Shown: positions 8,906 through 17,804 of the stretch, piece by piece
How positions within the stretch are numbered: position 1 is the stretch's first letter
How the letters are laid out: the number at the start of each line of letters is the position of its first letter
Assembly: GCF_947488945.1 (NCBI RefSeq)
Contig: NZ_CANLBS010000013.1
Coordinates: forward strand, 1-64,000
Source of the DNA: an uncultured Streptomyces sp.
GTDB taxonomy: Bacteria; Actinomycetota; Actinomycetes; Streptomycetales; Streptomycetaceae
Length of the DNA: 64,000 nucleotides
Reading direction: 5' to 3'
Translations under genes and position numbers: made by a program
The notes under the pieces: model-generated
What the model was told of the DNA's origin: nothing
What the model saw: the letters and a program-made list of their open reading frames with translations, nothing else
Database searches by the model: none

Positions 8906-9109
8906 ATCATTTTTGGTGGCTGGGTGGGACTGTGTAGCCGTTGGGATTGTGGCCCGCCACCTCTCCGCGCCTGGGAGTGACTTTTGATGCGCGGGTAGAA
9001 ACAGGAGCCGATTGCTATCTCCGGCCCGGGAATCTGAACTCCGGGCGTACCGATAATTCGCTTGTTTTGGGTTCTCAGATTCTGATTTGATTGCCGGTTC
9101 TACGGTGTG

Positions 9110-9547
9110 TCAGTGGCGCCAGCGGTTGAATAGGTACCACTGGATATGTCCTGGGAGTTGATGGCGCCAGAGCCACCAGGGCAGGTTCCGGCGCGGGACG
9201 AAGTCCCAGAGATCGTCGTCCGCCTCGTTGCCACGTGGCTGGGTGCGCAGCAGGGCGAGGCATTCCGGGTCGGTGGTGTGGTGCAGTCGCGCGACGTGCG
9301 CGAGCGCCACTGTGCCTTGGTGCTGCCGTGCGGGGTCGGTGGCGCGGAGCGCCTGTGCGACGCGGGGCAGGATGGTCCGGGGGTCGGGGTGGTGCAGGGC
9401 GAGCCCGATGACCGCGACGCCGACGTGGCGCTCACCGCGTTCGAAGGCCGCGTCGACGACGGCCGGGTCACGGACCCCGATCAGTCCGGTCCCATGCTCC
9501 CAGTCGGGAACTGCGGGCTGGGACTCCGGAATCTCCTCGTATGCCAT
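9110..9547 (-). CDS. Hypothetical protein with HEAT-like helical repeats
   Basis: The 145-residue acidic N-terminal protein begins MAYEEIPESQPAVPDWEHG. It continues with helices resembling HEAT repeats: DAAFERGERHVGVAVIGLAL, then VAQALRATDP and GTVALAHVARLHH. It ends in a tryptophan-rich tail (NLPWWLWRHQ). This looks like a real conserved streptomycete hypothetical. HEAT-type scaffolds usually mediate protein contacts; no function is assigned. It stands alone between degraded sequences. Confidence 0.55.
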   Translation of the reverse strand: MAYEEIPESQPAVPDWEHGTGLIGVRDPAVVDAAFERGERHVGVAVIGLALHHPDPRTILPRVAQALRATDPARQHQGTVALAHVARLHHTTDPECLALLRTQPRGNEADDDLWDFVPRRNLPWWLWRHQLPGHIQWYLFNRWRH

Positions 9548-9734
9548 GACCGAACGTTAATGCGGGCGGGTTGGTTCCGTTCCGGCGCCCGCCAGAAGGA
9601 AGAGCACAGGACGACGGTGCGCGCGGGCGGATGACGGGGCGTCTGATACGCCACGTGCTGCTACGCCACACCAGGCGTGGTGGCTCCGGGGCGTCCGTGC
9701 GGGTCACCACCCGCGGCAGCAACCGGCATGGCAG

Positions 9735-9809
9735 CACCTGCGTGCCTCGCTCTATCCGCTCCCACGCCGCCTCCGTCAACTCGCCTCGACCCGCCACAAG
9801 AACAATCAA
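9735..9809 (-). pseudogene. N-terminal remnant of an IS5-type transposase
   Basis: The minus strand reads AGRGELTEAAWERIE and then diverges. GRGELTxAAWERIxP is the start of many streptomycete IS5-family transposases. Nothing of the catalytic domain follows, so only the 5' end of the element remains. Confidence 0.5.
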
Positions 9810-9818
9810 CGACCGACC

Positions 9819-10151
9819 TCAGTCGCCCATGAACCACAGATAGCTGCCCGGCGTTGCCGTACACGCTTCAAGGAGCACACCCAGGTCGAGGAGGGCCGCC
9901 CGCTGCCCCTCGTCGGAGCACTTGCGCACCAGGACAGCAACCTCCTGACGAGCAACTTCGGCCTCCTGCTCGTTGAACATGGTGTCCCCGTACGGGTCAA
10001 CCCAGCCCAACTTGCCAGACCCGTGGCGGTCCAGCGCACTCAGCAGCGCACGCGCCAGCGCGTCGCCGTGCGCGTAAGACACACGAAGCAACGTCGCCCG
10101 AGATGAACCCTTACGAGGCCTCCCGGAGTGCAGTTCAAGCTCAATGCCCAC
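9819..10151 (-). CDS. Hypothetical protein
   Basis: This frame encodes 110 residues, including GSSRATLLRVSYAHGDALAR, KLGWVDPYGDTMFNEQEAEV and GVLLEACTATPGSYLWFMGD. The pattern of charged helices and the conserved-looking WVDPYGDTMFN segment suggest a genuine soluble protein of a streptomycete family of unknown role. It has no operon partner. It lies between an IS5 remnant and a dead dehydrogenase gene. Confidence 0.55.
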   Translation of the reverse strand: MGIELELHSGRPRKGSSRATLLRVSYAHGDALARALLSALDRHGSGKLGWVDPYGDTMFNEQEAEVARQEVAVLVRKCSDEGQRAALLDLGVLLEACTATPGSYLWFMGD

Positions 10152-10340
10152 CGACCCTCCAATGATCTCCGCCTCACAGCTTCGCAGAGATCATGTGTCA
10201 GACGGGCTCCAGTCCCTTCCAGCGGACTCGACGGCGTGAACCCTTTCACATCGAGGAAGACGCCGCCCCGCCGTGCCGTCCTGAACACGAGCAATCCGGC
10301 GCCTCACGCGCTGGCACGACAGAGCAAAGGAGACCCCACG

Positions 10341-11350
10341 ATGCGTGGAGTAGTGATGTACACCGCCGGAGACGTCCGGGGGAGGAGCGCGAGGACCCGA
10401 AGATCATCGAGCCGACCGACGCGATCGTGAAGCTGACGGCGACCTGTATCTGCGGCTCGGACCTGTGGCCGTACCGCGGCATCGAGCCCGCCGACCACCA
10501 GGTCATGGGCCACGAGTACGTGGGCGTCGTGGAGGAAGTCGGCTCTCAGGTCGAGAACGTCGAAATCGGCGACTTCGTCGTCGGGTCGTTCGTCATCTCC
10601 GACAACACCTGCGAGATCTGCCAGGCCGGCTTCCAGTCCAAGTGCCTGCACGCCGAGTTCGTCTCGCAGACGATCGGCACCCAGGCCGAGAAGGCCCGCA
10701 TCCCGCACGCCGACGGCACCCTCGTCGCCACCCCGGGCCGGCCCGACGCGGACCTCATCCCCGCCCTCCTTGCCGCCTCCGACGTGCTCGCACCGGCTGG
10801 TACGCCGCCGTCGCCGCCGAGGCAGGCCCCGGCAAGACCGTCGCGGTCCTCGGCGACGGGGCCGTCGGCCTGATGGCCGTCCTCGCCGCCAGGCAGCTCG
10901 GCGCGGAGCGCATCATCGCCATGTCCCGCCACCCCGAGCGGCAGAAGCTGGCCCGCCACCGACATCGTCGAGGAGCGCGGCGACGACGGCGTCGCGAAGA
11001 TCAAGGAGCTGACGAACGGGCTCGGCGCGCACTCGGCCATCGAGGCGGTCGGGACCCAGGAGTCGTTCATGCACGCTGTCGGTGCCACCCGCGGCGGCGG
11101 GCACCTGGGCTACGTGGGCGTGAACGACGACGTGAAGATCCCCGGCATCGAGCTGTTCTTCGCCGGCATCCACACCCTCGGCGGCCCCGCCCCGGTACGC
11201 CGGTTCCTGCCCGACCTGATCCAGCTCATCTGGGACCGCAAGATCGACACCGGCAAGGTCTTCGACCTCACCCTGCCCCTCGACCAGGCCCCCGAGGGCT
11301 ACAAGGCCATGGACGAACGCCGCGCCACCAAGGTCCTGCTCACCCTCTGA
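10341..11350 (+). pseudogene. Zinc-dependent alcohol dehydrogenase, three frame disruptions
   Basis: The original protein is easy to follow across frames. It starts at ATG 10341 (MRGVVMYTAGDVR) and shifts near 10378. The catalytic-zinc region TATCICGSDLWPYRGIEPAD, the GHEYVG motif and cysteines (DNTCEICQAGFQSKC) follow. It shifts again near 10793 into VLGDGAVGLMAVLAARQLGA, the NAD(P)-binding strand. It then loses about 11 bases near 10955 before the C-terminal half through the stop at 11350. Three independent lesions mean the gene is dead. It belonged to the threonine/alcohol dehydrogenase branch of the MDR family. Confidence 0.85.
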
Positions 11351-11489
11351 CACGCCTGCCCACGAGATCGGGGGCCGCTCCGCACCACAGCGAAGCAGGC
11401 GACCGGGTCGGGGAAGACCCGGGTGGCGGTCCGCAGCGCCCCGAAGACGACAGCCACTGACCGCTCGGCTCCCCCGGGCCCGCCCGGTT

Positions 11490-11917
11490 TCACCCCGCAG
11501 GGGCCTCCAGCCGGTCCAGGCGCTCGTAGAGAGCGCGCACCGCTCGGGCGCGGGCCTTGGCGCAGTCCATGGTGCCTTCGGCAGCGGGGACAGCTGGTCT
11601 TCCGTCTCCCGCAGGACGAGGTCGGTGAGTGCCCTGGGGCCGCTGGACTTCGGCAGAACGTCGGCTCGTCTGCGGAGTTCGGCGGAGACGGCGCGGGCGT
11701 GGCCGGTGAGCTGGAGGGCGATCTGGTGGCAGTCCCGGATCGCGAGGGTGTCGGGGCAGGTCCACCCGAGGACAGCCTTGATGAGGCTCTCGTACGGCTC
11801 ACGGCCGCGCGTGAGCTCCGCTCCGAGCAGTCCGCCGGGGTCGTGGAGGACGGTGTGCGTGCTCGGGCGCAGCGGCGATGTGGCCGGTGCGCTGTCTCCC
11901 GGGGGGCCGGCGGTCAC
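11490..11917 (-). pseudogene. DUF6415-type protein, frameshifted
   Basis: From GTG 11917 the frame includes RDCHQIALQLTGHARAVSAE and GPRALTDLVLRETEDQLSPL. The C-terminal ARARAVRALYERLDRLEAPA (stop 11490) is in another frame, with the shift near 11583. The arrangement matches streptomycete DUF6415 proteins, small helical proteins of unknown function sometimes labelled natural-product associated. The start overlaps the stop of the upstream 60-residue gene (GTGA), so these were once one operon. Confidence 0.55.
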
Positions 11918-12096
11918 CGGGCGCTGCTCGTGCGGTGCGCGGCCTGGTCGTCCCGGTCGTCCTGGTCGCCGGTCCGGTCGAGGAAGCGTGCGTAGCCGCG
12001 GTCGGCGCGTGCCAGCAGTGCCGGGGAGGGCCGCCCGAACACGGGGCGGGGCCCGTGGTCTTCGGGTTCGGGTTCGGCGGGCGTGGGTGCGCGCAT
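11914..12096 (-). CDS. Small hypothetical protein, 60 aa
   Basis: ATG 12096 opens a 60-residue frame rich in proline and acidic residues. It contains PRPVFGRPSPALLARADRGY then ARFLDRTGDQDDRD. It sits between the DUF6879 and DUF6415 remnants and overlaps the latter by four bases. No family is recognised. It may be the last intact member of a decayed small-gene operon. Confidence 0.4.
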   Translation of the reverse strand: MRAPTPAEPEPEDHGPRPVFGRPSPALLARADRGYARFLDRTGDQDDRDDQAAHRTSSAR

Positions 12097-12129
12097 GGGG
12101 TGCCGCCTCCGGTTGCTGGGTGCGTCGGT

Positions 12130-12660
12130 GTCATTCGACGCTACGGAGGAAACGGATGGGTCCTCAAGACGATTGCGGGTAATTGCGGGAATGCACTCCA
12201 GGGCGTCGACCGCGGCCTGGATGAGGGCGCGGGCGGCGTCTCCGTAGACGGCCATCTCCGCGGGGCCGGCGAACGCCTTCGGCGTGGTCGGTGGCCAGTT
12301 CCCACACCGTACGGAACGCCTCCGCGCACAACTTGACCGCCTGCGGATCGTCGGTGTGGTCGGGTTCCAGGGCCTCGCCGTCGCCGGAGAAGATGTTCCA
12401 CCGCACGACCTGGTCGTCGATGAGACAGAAGTCGTTGCCGGGCAGGGCGAGGGTGGAGGCGCGGCGGCGGGGCGGCGGGGCGGCCAGCGGACCTGTTCGC
12501 CGGCCCGGAGGTTCGCGTCGGTGATCACGTGCTCGAAGCGGATGTAGTCGGTGACCGGCTCGGAGACGATCCGGGCCCGCCGTACTGTCACCCCGCGCGC
12601 GATGGTCCGCTCCACGGAGGCCGCCGTTTCTTCTCGTCCGGGCGGTCGTTGTGCCTCCCA
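12130..12660 (-). pseudogene. DUF6879-type protein, frameshifted
   Basis: The first frame carries VERTIARGVTVRRARIVSEP and VTDYIRFEHVITDANLRAGE QVRW. After a shift near 12478 the match continues as STLALPGNDFCLIDDQVVRW and FSGDGEALEP. These are hallmark segments of DUF6879 proteins (RRARIVSEPLSDYIRYEH, LPGNDFW). A second shift near 12285 precedes a helical tail ending near 12130. Such proteins often neighbour Scr1-family regulators in streptomycetes; none is intact here. Confidence 0.65.
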
Positions 12661-12708
12661 TATGTGCCTTCTCTTGGGCACGGGAATTACATCGGGAGGT
12701 ATCACGTC

Positions 12709-13548
12709 GTGCTGAAGCACGTGGAACGCGAGGATATTTCGCTTGCCCTGACCCGGCGTGCCGGCTCAGGCCGGCCTCTTCTGATCGTGCCCGGTGTCAT
12801 GGCCGACGCCGCCTCGTGGCAGCCGGTCGTGGACGCGCTGGACGTGGCCGGATCGGTCTACGTGCTCAACCGGCGTGGGAGGAGGCCGAGCAGCGCGCTC
12901 GGGCCGGGCTACTCGCTCCGCACCGAGATCGAGGATCTCGGCCACGTGCTGGAGGTGATCGCCGCGGAGGAGGGCGCGCGGCAGGGGGTGGATCTGTTCG
13001 GCTGGAGTTTCGGTGGGCTGGTGGCGCTGGAGACCGCCGCCCAGAACCTCCGGTACGTCCATACGCTGACTCTCTACGAACCAGTCGTACGGCCTTTCGG
13101 CGACCAGGTGCTCGACGCGCTGCGGGAGGCTGATGCCGCAGGTGACCTGGACCGTGCCGTGGAGATCGTGAACCGGGACCTGTCGGGGTTCTCCGCGCAG
13201 TACGTTGCGCGGCTGCGTGAAAGCGACACGTGGGAAGTCCTGAGGCCGCTGGCCGCTCCTCTCCTCCACGAGTTGACCGCTCTCAACGAGCACCGCGCCG
13301 ATCTGGGGGCGTTCGGTGCCCTCGATCTTCCCGTCACCCTGCTGCTCGGATCCGAGAACGAGGGCACCGTCCCCTATGGCGAGGCGTTCGCCCGATTCGC
13401 GTCGGCCCTGCCGCGCGCCCACGTCACCGTCATGCCCGAGCAGGGGCATCTTGCGCACGCACAGGATCCGGTGGGGCTGGCCGGCCACATGACGGAGGCA
13501 CTCGCCCGAGCAGTCCACCAGCGCGGGACGGAACCCTGCCCGGGCTAA
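12709..13548 (+). CDS. Alpha/beta hydrolase
   Basis: The 279-residue protein has the alpha/beta-hydrolase fold. The oxyanion-region strand is LLIVPGVMADAASW (residues ~24-37), the nucleophile elbow is GWSFGG with Ser100, and the C-terminal histidine lies in EQGHLAH. The usual catalytic acid region reads LLLGSENEGTVP. The substrate is not evident. GTG 12709 is preferred because GGGAGG lies 9 bases upstream. The gene converges on a TetR regulator and the two stop codons overlap, so they are not co-transcribed. Confidence 0.8.
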   Translation: MLKHVEREDISLALTRRAGSGRPLLIVPGVMADAASWQPVVDALDVAGSVYVLNRRGRRPSSALGPGYSLRTEIEDLGHVLEVIAAEEGARQGVDLFGWSFGGLVALETAAQNLRYVHTLTLYEPVVRPFGDQVLDALREADAAGDLDRAVEIVNRDLSGFSAQYVARLRESDTWEVLRPLAAPLLHELTALNEHRADLGAFGALDLPVTLLLGSENEGTVPYGEAFARFASALPRAHVTVMPEQGHLAHAQDPVGLAGHMTEALARAVHQRGTEPCPG

Positions 13549-14219
13549 AGGTCGTCGGTGGCATCAGGCGTCACCGATCCGCCTTCCGGACCGCTCCCCC
13601 GCCGGTCCTGTGTCGGAGGCTTCCGGTGCGTCGGCGGCGGGCCGGGGGTCAGTTCGGGAAGGGTGACGCACCAGAAGAGTTCCAGAACCCGGGAATGCAC
13701 TTGGGCGGCGCCACGCTGGCGTGCCAGCATCTGGATGCCCACCGTGATCGCGACGACACATACGACGATGTCGTCGACCGCGGCACCCGGTGCGAGGCTT
13801 CCGTCGTGCCGGGCCTCCTCCAGCAGCCCCACCAGAAGACAGGAGAGCCGACGGCGCAGGACCGGCTCTTCCCCCTCGGCACGGTCGCAGCTGACCTGGA
13901 ACCCGGCCCGCACGACCACGTCGTCGGTCAGCGCGCGGGCGAGTTCGCGCGTCGTCTCGACCATCGTCGTCAGAGCCGGAGCCGGCCGGCACGTCCGGGC
14001 GGCCGCCATCCTGTCCAATGCCCGTGCCGCCTCCTGCTCCAAAGCGGAGGCCAGCGCGTTCTTGTCGGCGAAGTGGAAGTAGATCGCACCTTTGGAGAGG
14101 CCCGCCTCGACGCTCACCCTGTCGAGGGTCGCGGCGGTCAGACCGTGCCGGTCCACGACTCTTGCCGCGGCTCGCAGGATGGCTTCGCGTGAACGGACGG
14201 CGCGTTGCTGTCGTACCAC
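13545..14219 (-). CDS. TetR/ScbR-family transcriptional regulator
   Basis: The N-terminal HTH (residues ~10-55) reads AILRAAARVVDRHGLTAATL then GLSKGAIYFHFADKNALASA. The KGAIYFHF motif and a C-terminal segment ending GIQMLARQR are typical of ScbR-like gamma-butyrolactone receptors and pseudo-receptors. The C-terminus carries an extra proline-rich tail of ~35 residues. It follows the DMT transporter gene by 6 bases on the same strand, so the two are probably one transcript. It could respond to a butyrolactone signal or to an antibiotic, as ScbR2-type proteins do. Its link to the nearby L-Dap cluster is an inference from position. Confidence 0.8.
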   Translation of the reverse strand: MVRQQRAVRSREAILRAAARVVDRHGLTAATLDRVSVEAGLSKGAIYFHFADKNALASALEQEAARALDRMAAARTCRPAPALTTMVETTRELARALTDDVVVRAGFQVSCDRAEGEEPVLRRRLSCLLVGLLEEARHDGSLAPGAAVDDIVVCVVAITVGIQMLARQRGAAQVHSRVLELFWCVTLPELTPGPPPTHRKPPTQDRRGSGPEGGSVTPDATDDL

Positions 14220-14225
14220 CGGAGG

Positions 14226-15317
14226 TCACTTTCCTCCTCCGTCGAGGCCGTCCGCGGGCGGATGAACCGTGAGAAGCGGCGGAAGAGGGCCGGGGGCGCT
14301 GCGGGCCGGGGCGGACGGAGCCGCCATCACAGCCGCAACGATCAGCAAGACCGCTCCGATGACGACCGCCCAGAGGTGCGGCGGCGGTTGCCCCATCAGC
14401 GGCCCCAGGACGAGCGACCCGAGCACCTGTCCGCCGACCATGCCGAGCCCTGCGGCCAGTACACCGATGCGGCGCACGGCCAGCACGGCCGACAGCACCA
14501 CCACACAGCCGAGCAGGCCGCCCGTGTAGTGCCACGGCGGGCCGGAACGGGGTGCGGGCAGCCGGCCGAGTACCGCCAGTGCGGCGGCGGCGGCGAGCAT
14601 CAGCGCGCTGCCGGTGGCGAAGCTGAGAAGGACCGCGGGGTACGGGTGCCGTCCGGCGGCTTCGTCCACCCGGCCATTCACCGCCATCTGCCAGGACAGG
14701 GCGGCACCGGCGAGGAAGGGCAGGGCGGCGAGCGCCAGCGTGCGTCCGGCGTCCGGTGCGGCCAGCACAGGGAGGGCCACCGCGCACACGGAGAGCAGTC
14801 CGCCGACCAGTCGGCGCCGGGTCGCCGGGTGCGGGGCGCCCGGGCCCAGACCGAGATGGTCGACGAGCACTCCGCACAGTGTCTGGCCGGAGACGAGTGC
14901 GAGCGTGTACGAGGCCGGCCCGAGCGGCGCCGCGGTCAGCGCCTGGGTCAGGATCATGCTGCCGCCAGCGACACCGCCGAGGCAGTGCCGGGGACGCAAG
15001 GCACCGGACTGCAAGGCGGCGCGCAGGGCGGCGAACGCCGGTCGCAGCGCTGTCAGGAAGACCGCGGCGCCGACTACGACAGACAAGCTGAGCATGTTCG
15101 ACCAGGTCGCCGCGGCCACGGATCCGGCGTGCTCACCGAGCCTGCCGTTGACCACGGATTCCAGGGCGAGCGCGACGCCTCCGGCCACGGCACCGGCCAG
15201 CGGCAGGGCGGCGGATCCAGTAGCACGTGACGCGTGCTCCGGTTCGCCGCGCGGCCGGGTTCGTGGCACCGGGTCGGTCTCGGGGATCCATCTGCGTGGT
15301 GTACGCGACAGCGGCAT
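14226..15317 (-). CDS. DMT-family transporter (YdcZ/DUF606 type)
   Basis: The 363-residue protein is almost entirely hydrophobic, with about ten predicted membrane segments. Examples are AALPLAGAVAGGVALALESV, LSLSVVVGAAVFLTAL and VVIGAVLLIVAAVMAAP. Two repeated halves of five segments each are apparent, as expected for the drug/metabolite transporter superfamily. It is probably an inner-membrane exporter of a small metabolite. The TetR gene directly downstream may control it. It follows the L-Dap cluster in the same direction after a 164-base gap and may be a second exporter for it. Confidence 0.75.
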   Translation of the reverse strand: MPLSRTPRRWIPETDPVPRTRPRGEPEHASRATGSAALPLAGAVAGGVALALESVVNGRLGEHAGSVAAATWSNMLSLSVVVGAAVFLTALRPAFAALRAALQSGALRPRHCLGGVAGGSMILTQALTAAPLGPASYTLALVSGQTLCGVLVDHLGLGPGAPHPATRRRLVGGLLSVCAVALPVLAAPDAGRTLALAALPFLAGAALSWQMAVNGRVDEAAGRHPYPAVLLSFATGSALMLAAAAALAVLGRLPAPRSGPPWHYTGGLLGCVVVLSAVLAVRRIGVLAAGLGMVGGQVLGSLVLGPLMGQPPPHLWAVVIGAVLLIVAAVMAAPSAPARSAPGPLPPLLTVHPPADGLDGGGK

Positions 15318-15481
15318 GGGCGCTCCGGTGGAGGATTGGCAGGCGGCTCAGTGATGTCCGACCGATCGGGGCCGGACAACGCTCGGGGGGGTGTCGCAGG
15401 CCGACCGGGTGCCGAGGGCGGTCGGCACCCGGTGGCGGCGCTACGGGGATCGTCGCGGTGCCCGCTGCCCCGGCACCCCGC

Positions 15482-16510
15482 TCAGGCGGGCGGCGGGAAG
15501 GCGTTGATCGTCCGAATGATGTCGTGACGTGACACGTCGCAGTGCGTGATCATGCGGACGCCGGTATCCGTCGGCAGGGTGAGGATCCCGACCTGTCCGA
15601 GGCGAGCGACGGTGCCGGCCGGGTCATGGACGGGCACGGCAACGATGTTGGTCTGCGGGGGCGCGGTCTTCCATCCCCGGTCGGCGAGGCCGGCCGCGAG
15701 CAGCAGGGCGTGTTCGTGGTCGACGGCCAGTCGGTCCTGGCGCTCCAGGGCCACCAGTCCGGCCGCGGCCAGGACTCCGCCCTGCCGGACACCGCCCCCG
15801 AGCATCTTGCGGACCCGACGGGCCTGCCGTACGAACTCCGCGCTGCCCGCCAGCACCGAACCCACCGGCGCGCCGAGCCCTTTGCTCAGGCAGACCTGGA
15901 CGGTGTCGGCGCCCTCGGCCAGCACCGCAGGCGCCACACCGAGTGCGGAAGCGGCGTTCCACAGGCGGGCGCCGTCGAGGTGAACCAGCAGCCCGGAGTC
16001 GTGGGCGGCGGCGACCAGGCGGCGGTGCTGCGAGGCGGTGGTGACCGTGCCGCCGGCTGCGCCATGGGTGTTCTCCAGGCACAACAGCCGGTCCCGCAGG
16101 GCGAAATACGGCCCGCCGGGGGCGACGGCCCTGCTGATGTCGGAGGGGTCGGGCACCCCGGGGCCTGCCGTCCAGGGCAGGGCGCGGGGCATGCCTCCGG
16201 CCAGCCAGGCAGCCGTACCCGCTTCGAGGTCGAGGATGTGGGCGCGGTCCGGAGCGAGGAAACGGTCTCCTCGTTCGAGGTGCACGCATAGGGCGATCAG
16301 GTTGCCCATCGATCCGCTGGGCACCCACAACGCGTCCTCGGTGCCGAGGAGCTCGGAGACCTTCGCCTCCAGCGCCCGCATAGTGGGGTCGCCGTCGAGG
16401 ACGTCGTCGCCGACCTCGGCGCTCGCCATGGCCGCGCGCATCCGTGCGTCCGGCCGGGTCACGGTGTCGGAGCGCAGGTCGACCGGCGGTCCGACGGGGG
16501 GGACAGTCAT
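15482..16510 (-). CDS. Low-specificity threonine aldolase family protein
   Basis: This PLP-dependent fold-type I enzyme has 342 residues, a normal length. DLRSDTVTRPDARM is the canonical N-terminus. GSMGNLIAL, HLDGARLWNAA and VQVCLSKGLGAPVGSVLAGS follow; the last holds the PLP lysine. Family members cleave or form beta-hydroxy-alpha-amino acids from glycine and an aldehyde. It lies 49 bases behind the cluster's MFS exporter on the same strand and is probably its last gene. It could make or degrade a beta-hydroxy amino acid building block; that role is inferred. Confidence 0.85.
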   Translation of the reverse strand: MTVPPVGPPVDLRSDTVTRPDARMRAAMASAEVGDDVLDGDPTMRALEAKVSELLGTEDALWVPSGSMGNLIALCVHLERGDRFLAPDRAHILDLEAGTAAWLAGGMPRALPWTAGPGVPDPSDISRAVAPGGPYFALRDRLLCLENTHGAAGGTVTTASQHRRLVAAAHDSGLLVHLDGARLWNAASALGVAPAVLAEGADTVQVCLSKGLGAPVGSVLAGSAEFVRQARRVRKMLGGGVRQGGVLAAAGLVALERQDRLAVDHEHALLLAAGLADRGWKTAPPQTNIVAVPVHDPAGTVARLGQVGILTLPTDTGVRMITHCDVSRHDIIRTINAFPPPA

Positions 16511-16559
16511 GGATGCCTCCGTCAGGGGGTTTTCGGCACGGGTGACGACGGGGCCCCGG

Positions 16560-17804
16560 CTACTCGGGGCGGGCGACGCTGTAGCGGGTCATCAGGAGGG
16601 CGGCGACCAGGCTGAATCCGGCACCGATGAACATCACCGCGGAGGGGCCCGAGGTGTCGACGAACCACCCACCGATCAGTGCGCCGAGCGCGATGGAGAT
16701 GTTGAAGGCGCAGATGTACAGCGAGGTCGCGGCTTCGGGGGCCTTCGGGGCGCTGGCGAAGACGAGGGTCTGCAGGCAGACCGGCAGCGCGGTGTACGCG
16801 ATGCCCCACACGAGCAGCAGGACGACCGTACCGGGGCGCCACTCGCCGTTCACCACCAGCAGGACGACGGCCGCGGCGAGCAGCAGGATGCAGGTGAGGG
16901 TGGTGGTGCGCAGTGCTCGGGCAGCGGCCGCGCCGCCCCCGAAGTTGCCGACGACGCCGGCTACGCCGTACAGGAGCAGCAGGGCGCTGACCCAGTGGGC
17001 CGGGATACCCGCGTCCTGTTCGAGGAAGGGCGCGACGTAGGTGTAGGCGGCGAAGTGTCCGATCACCATGGCCACGGTGACGAGGGTGGCGATCCGGAGA
17101 TTGGCGTCCCCCAATAGCCGGGGCAGTTCGGCCAGGCGCACTACGGTGCGTGGTTCGAGGCGCGGCACGAGCAGCACCGCCGCGGTCAGAATCAGGACGC
17201 CTATGCCGGAAATGACCCAGAACGCGGTACGCCAGTCTGACTGACCTATGAAAGTACCGAAGGGCACGCCGACGACGGAGGCGATGGAGATGCCGCTGAA
17301 GACGACCGCCGTGGCCCGGACGGCCTGGCCTTTCGGCACCAGGCGGATGGCGATGCTCGCGGCGATCGACCACATCACGCCGTGTGCGAAGCCCGTCAGC
17401 AACCGCGAGACCATGAGGACGGTGTACGAGGACGACAGCGCAGTGAAGGCGTTTCCCGCGATGAAGATGCCGAGGACCAGCAAAAGCAGCACCCGGCGGT
17501 CGAGCCTGCGGGTCGCCGCAGTCAGCACCGGTGCGAAAAGACCCGCGATGGCGCCGTACAGGGTCACCGACAGGCCGACGGAGCCCTCCGAGACGCCGAG
17601 GTCCCGGCTCATCGCGGGAAGCAGTCCGATCGGAACCATTTCGGTCGTGGTGAAGGCGAAGACGCCCATGCCGACGGCGACCACGGCGAGCCAGCTGCGG
17701 ACGGGACCGAGGGGGACAGAGGGCTTGGCCGGGCGGTCGGGGCCGTCCGGGGTGGTCGTGGGTGCCTCGTCCGTGTCCGGGCGAGAGGGCAGCGAGGGTG
17801 TCAC
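16560..17804 (-). CDS. MFS transporter, probable product exporter
   Basis: The 414-residue protein has twelve predicted membrane segments of the AraJ/SotB-like drug efflux type. Motif-bearing stretches include GVFAFTTTEMVPIGLLPAMS near the first helix and a GFAHGVMWS segment. A central loop after helix 6 precedes the second half. GTG 17804 overlaps the stop of the DUF1116 gene (GTGA), so expression is coupled to the L-Dap cluster. It most likely exports the final product and gives self-resistance. Confidence 0.85.
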   Translation of the reverse strand: MTPSLPSRPDTDEAPTTTPDGPDRPAKPSVPLGPVRSWLAVVAVGMGVFAFTTTEMVPIGLLPAMSRDLGVSEGSVGLSVTLYGAIAGLFAPVLTAATRRLDRRVLLLLVLGIFIAGNAFTALSSSYTVLMVSRLLTGFAHGVMWSIAASIAIRLVPKGQAVRATAVVFSGISIASVVGVPFGTFIGQSDWRTAFWVISGIGVLILTAAVLLVPRLEPRTVVRLAELPRLLGDANLRIATLVTVAMVIGHFAAYTYVAPFLEQDAGIPAHWVSALLLLYGVAGVVGNFGGGAAAARALRTTTLTCILLLAAAVVLLVVNGEWRPGTVVLLLVWGIAYTALPVCLQTLVFASAPKAPEAATSLYICAFNISIALGALIGGWFVDTSGPSAVMFIGAGFSLVAALLMTRYSVARPE

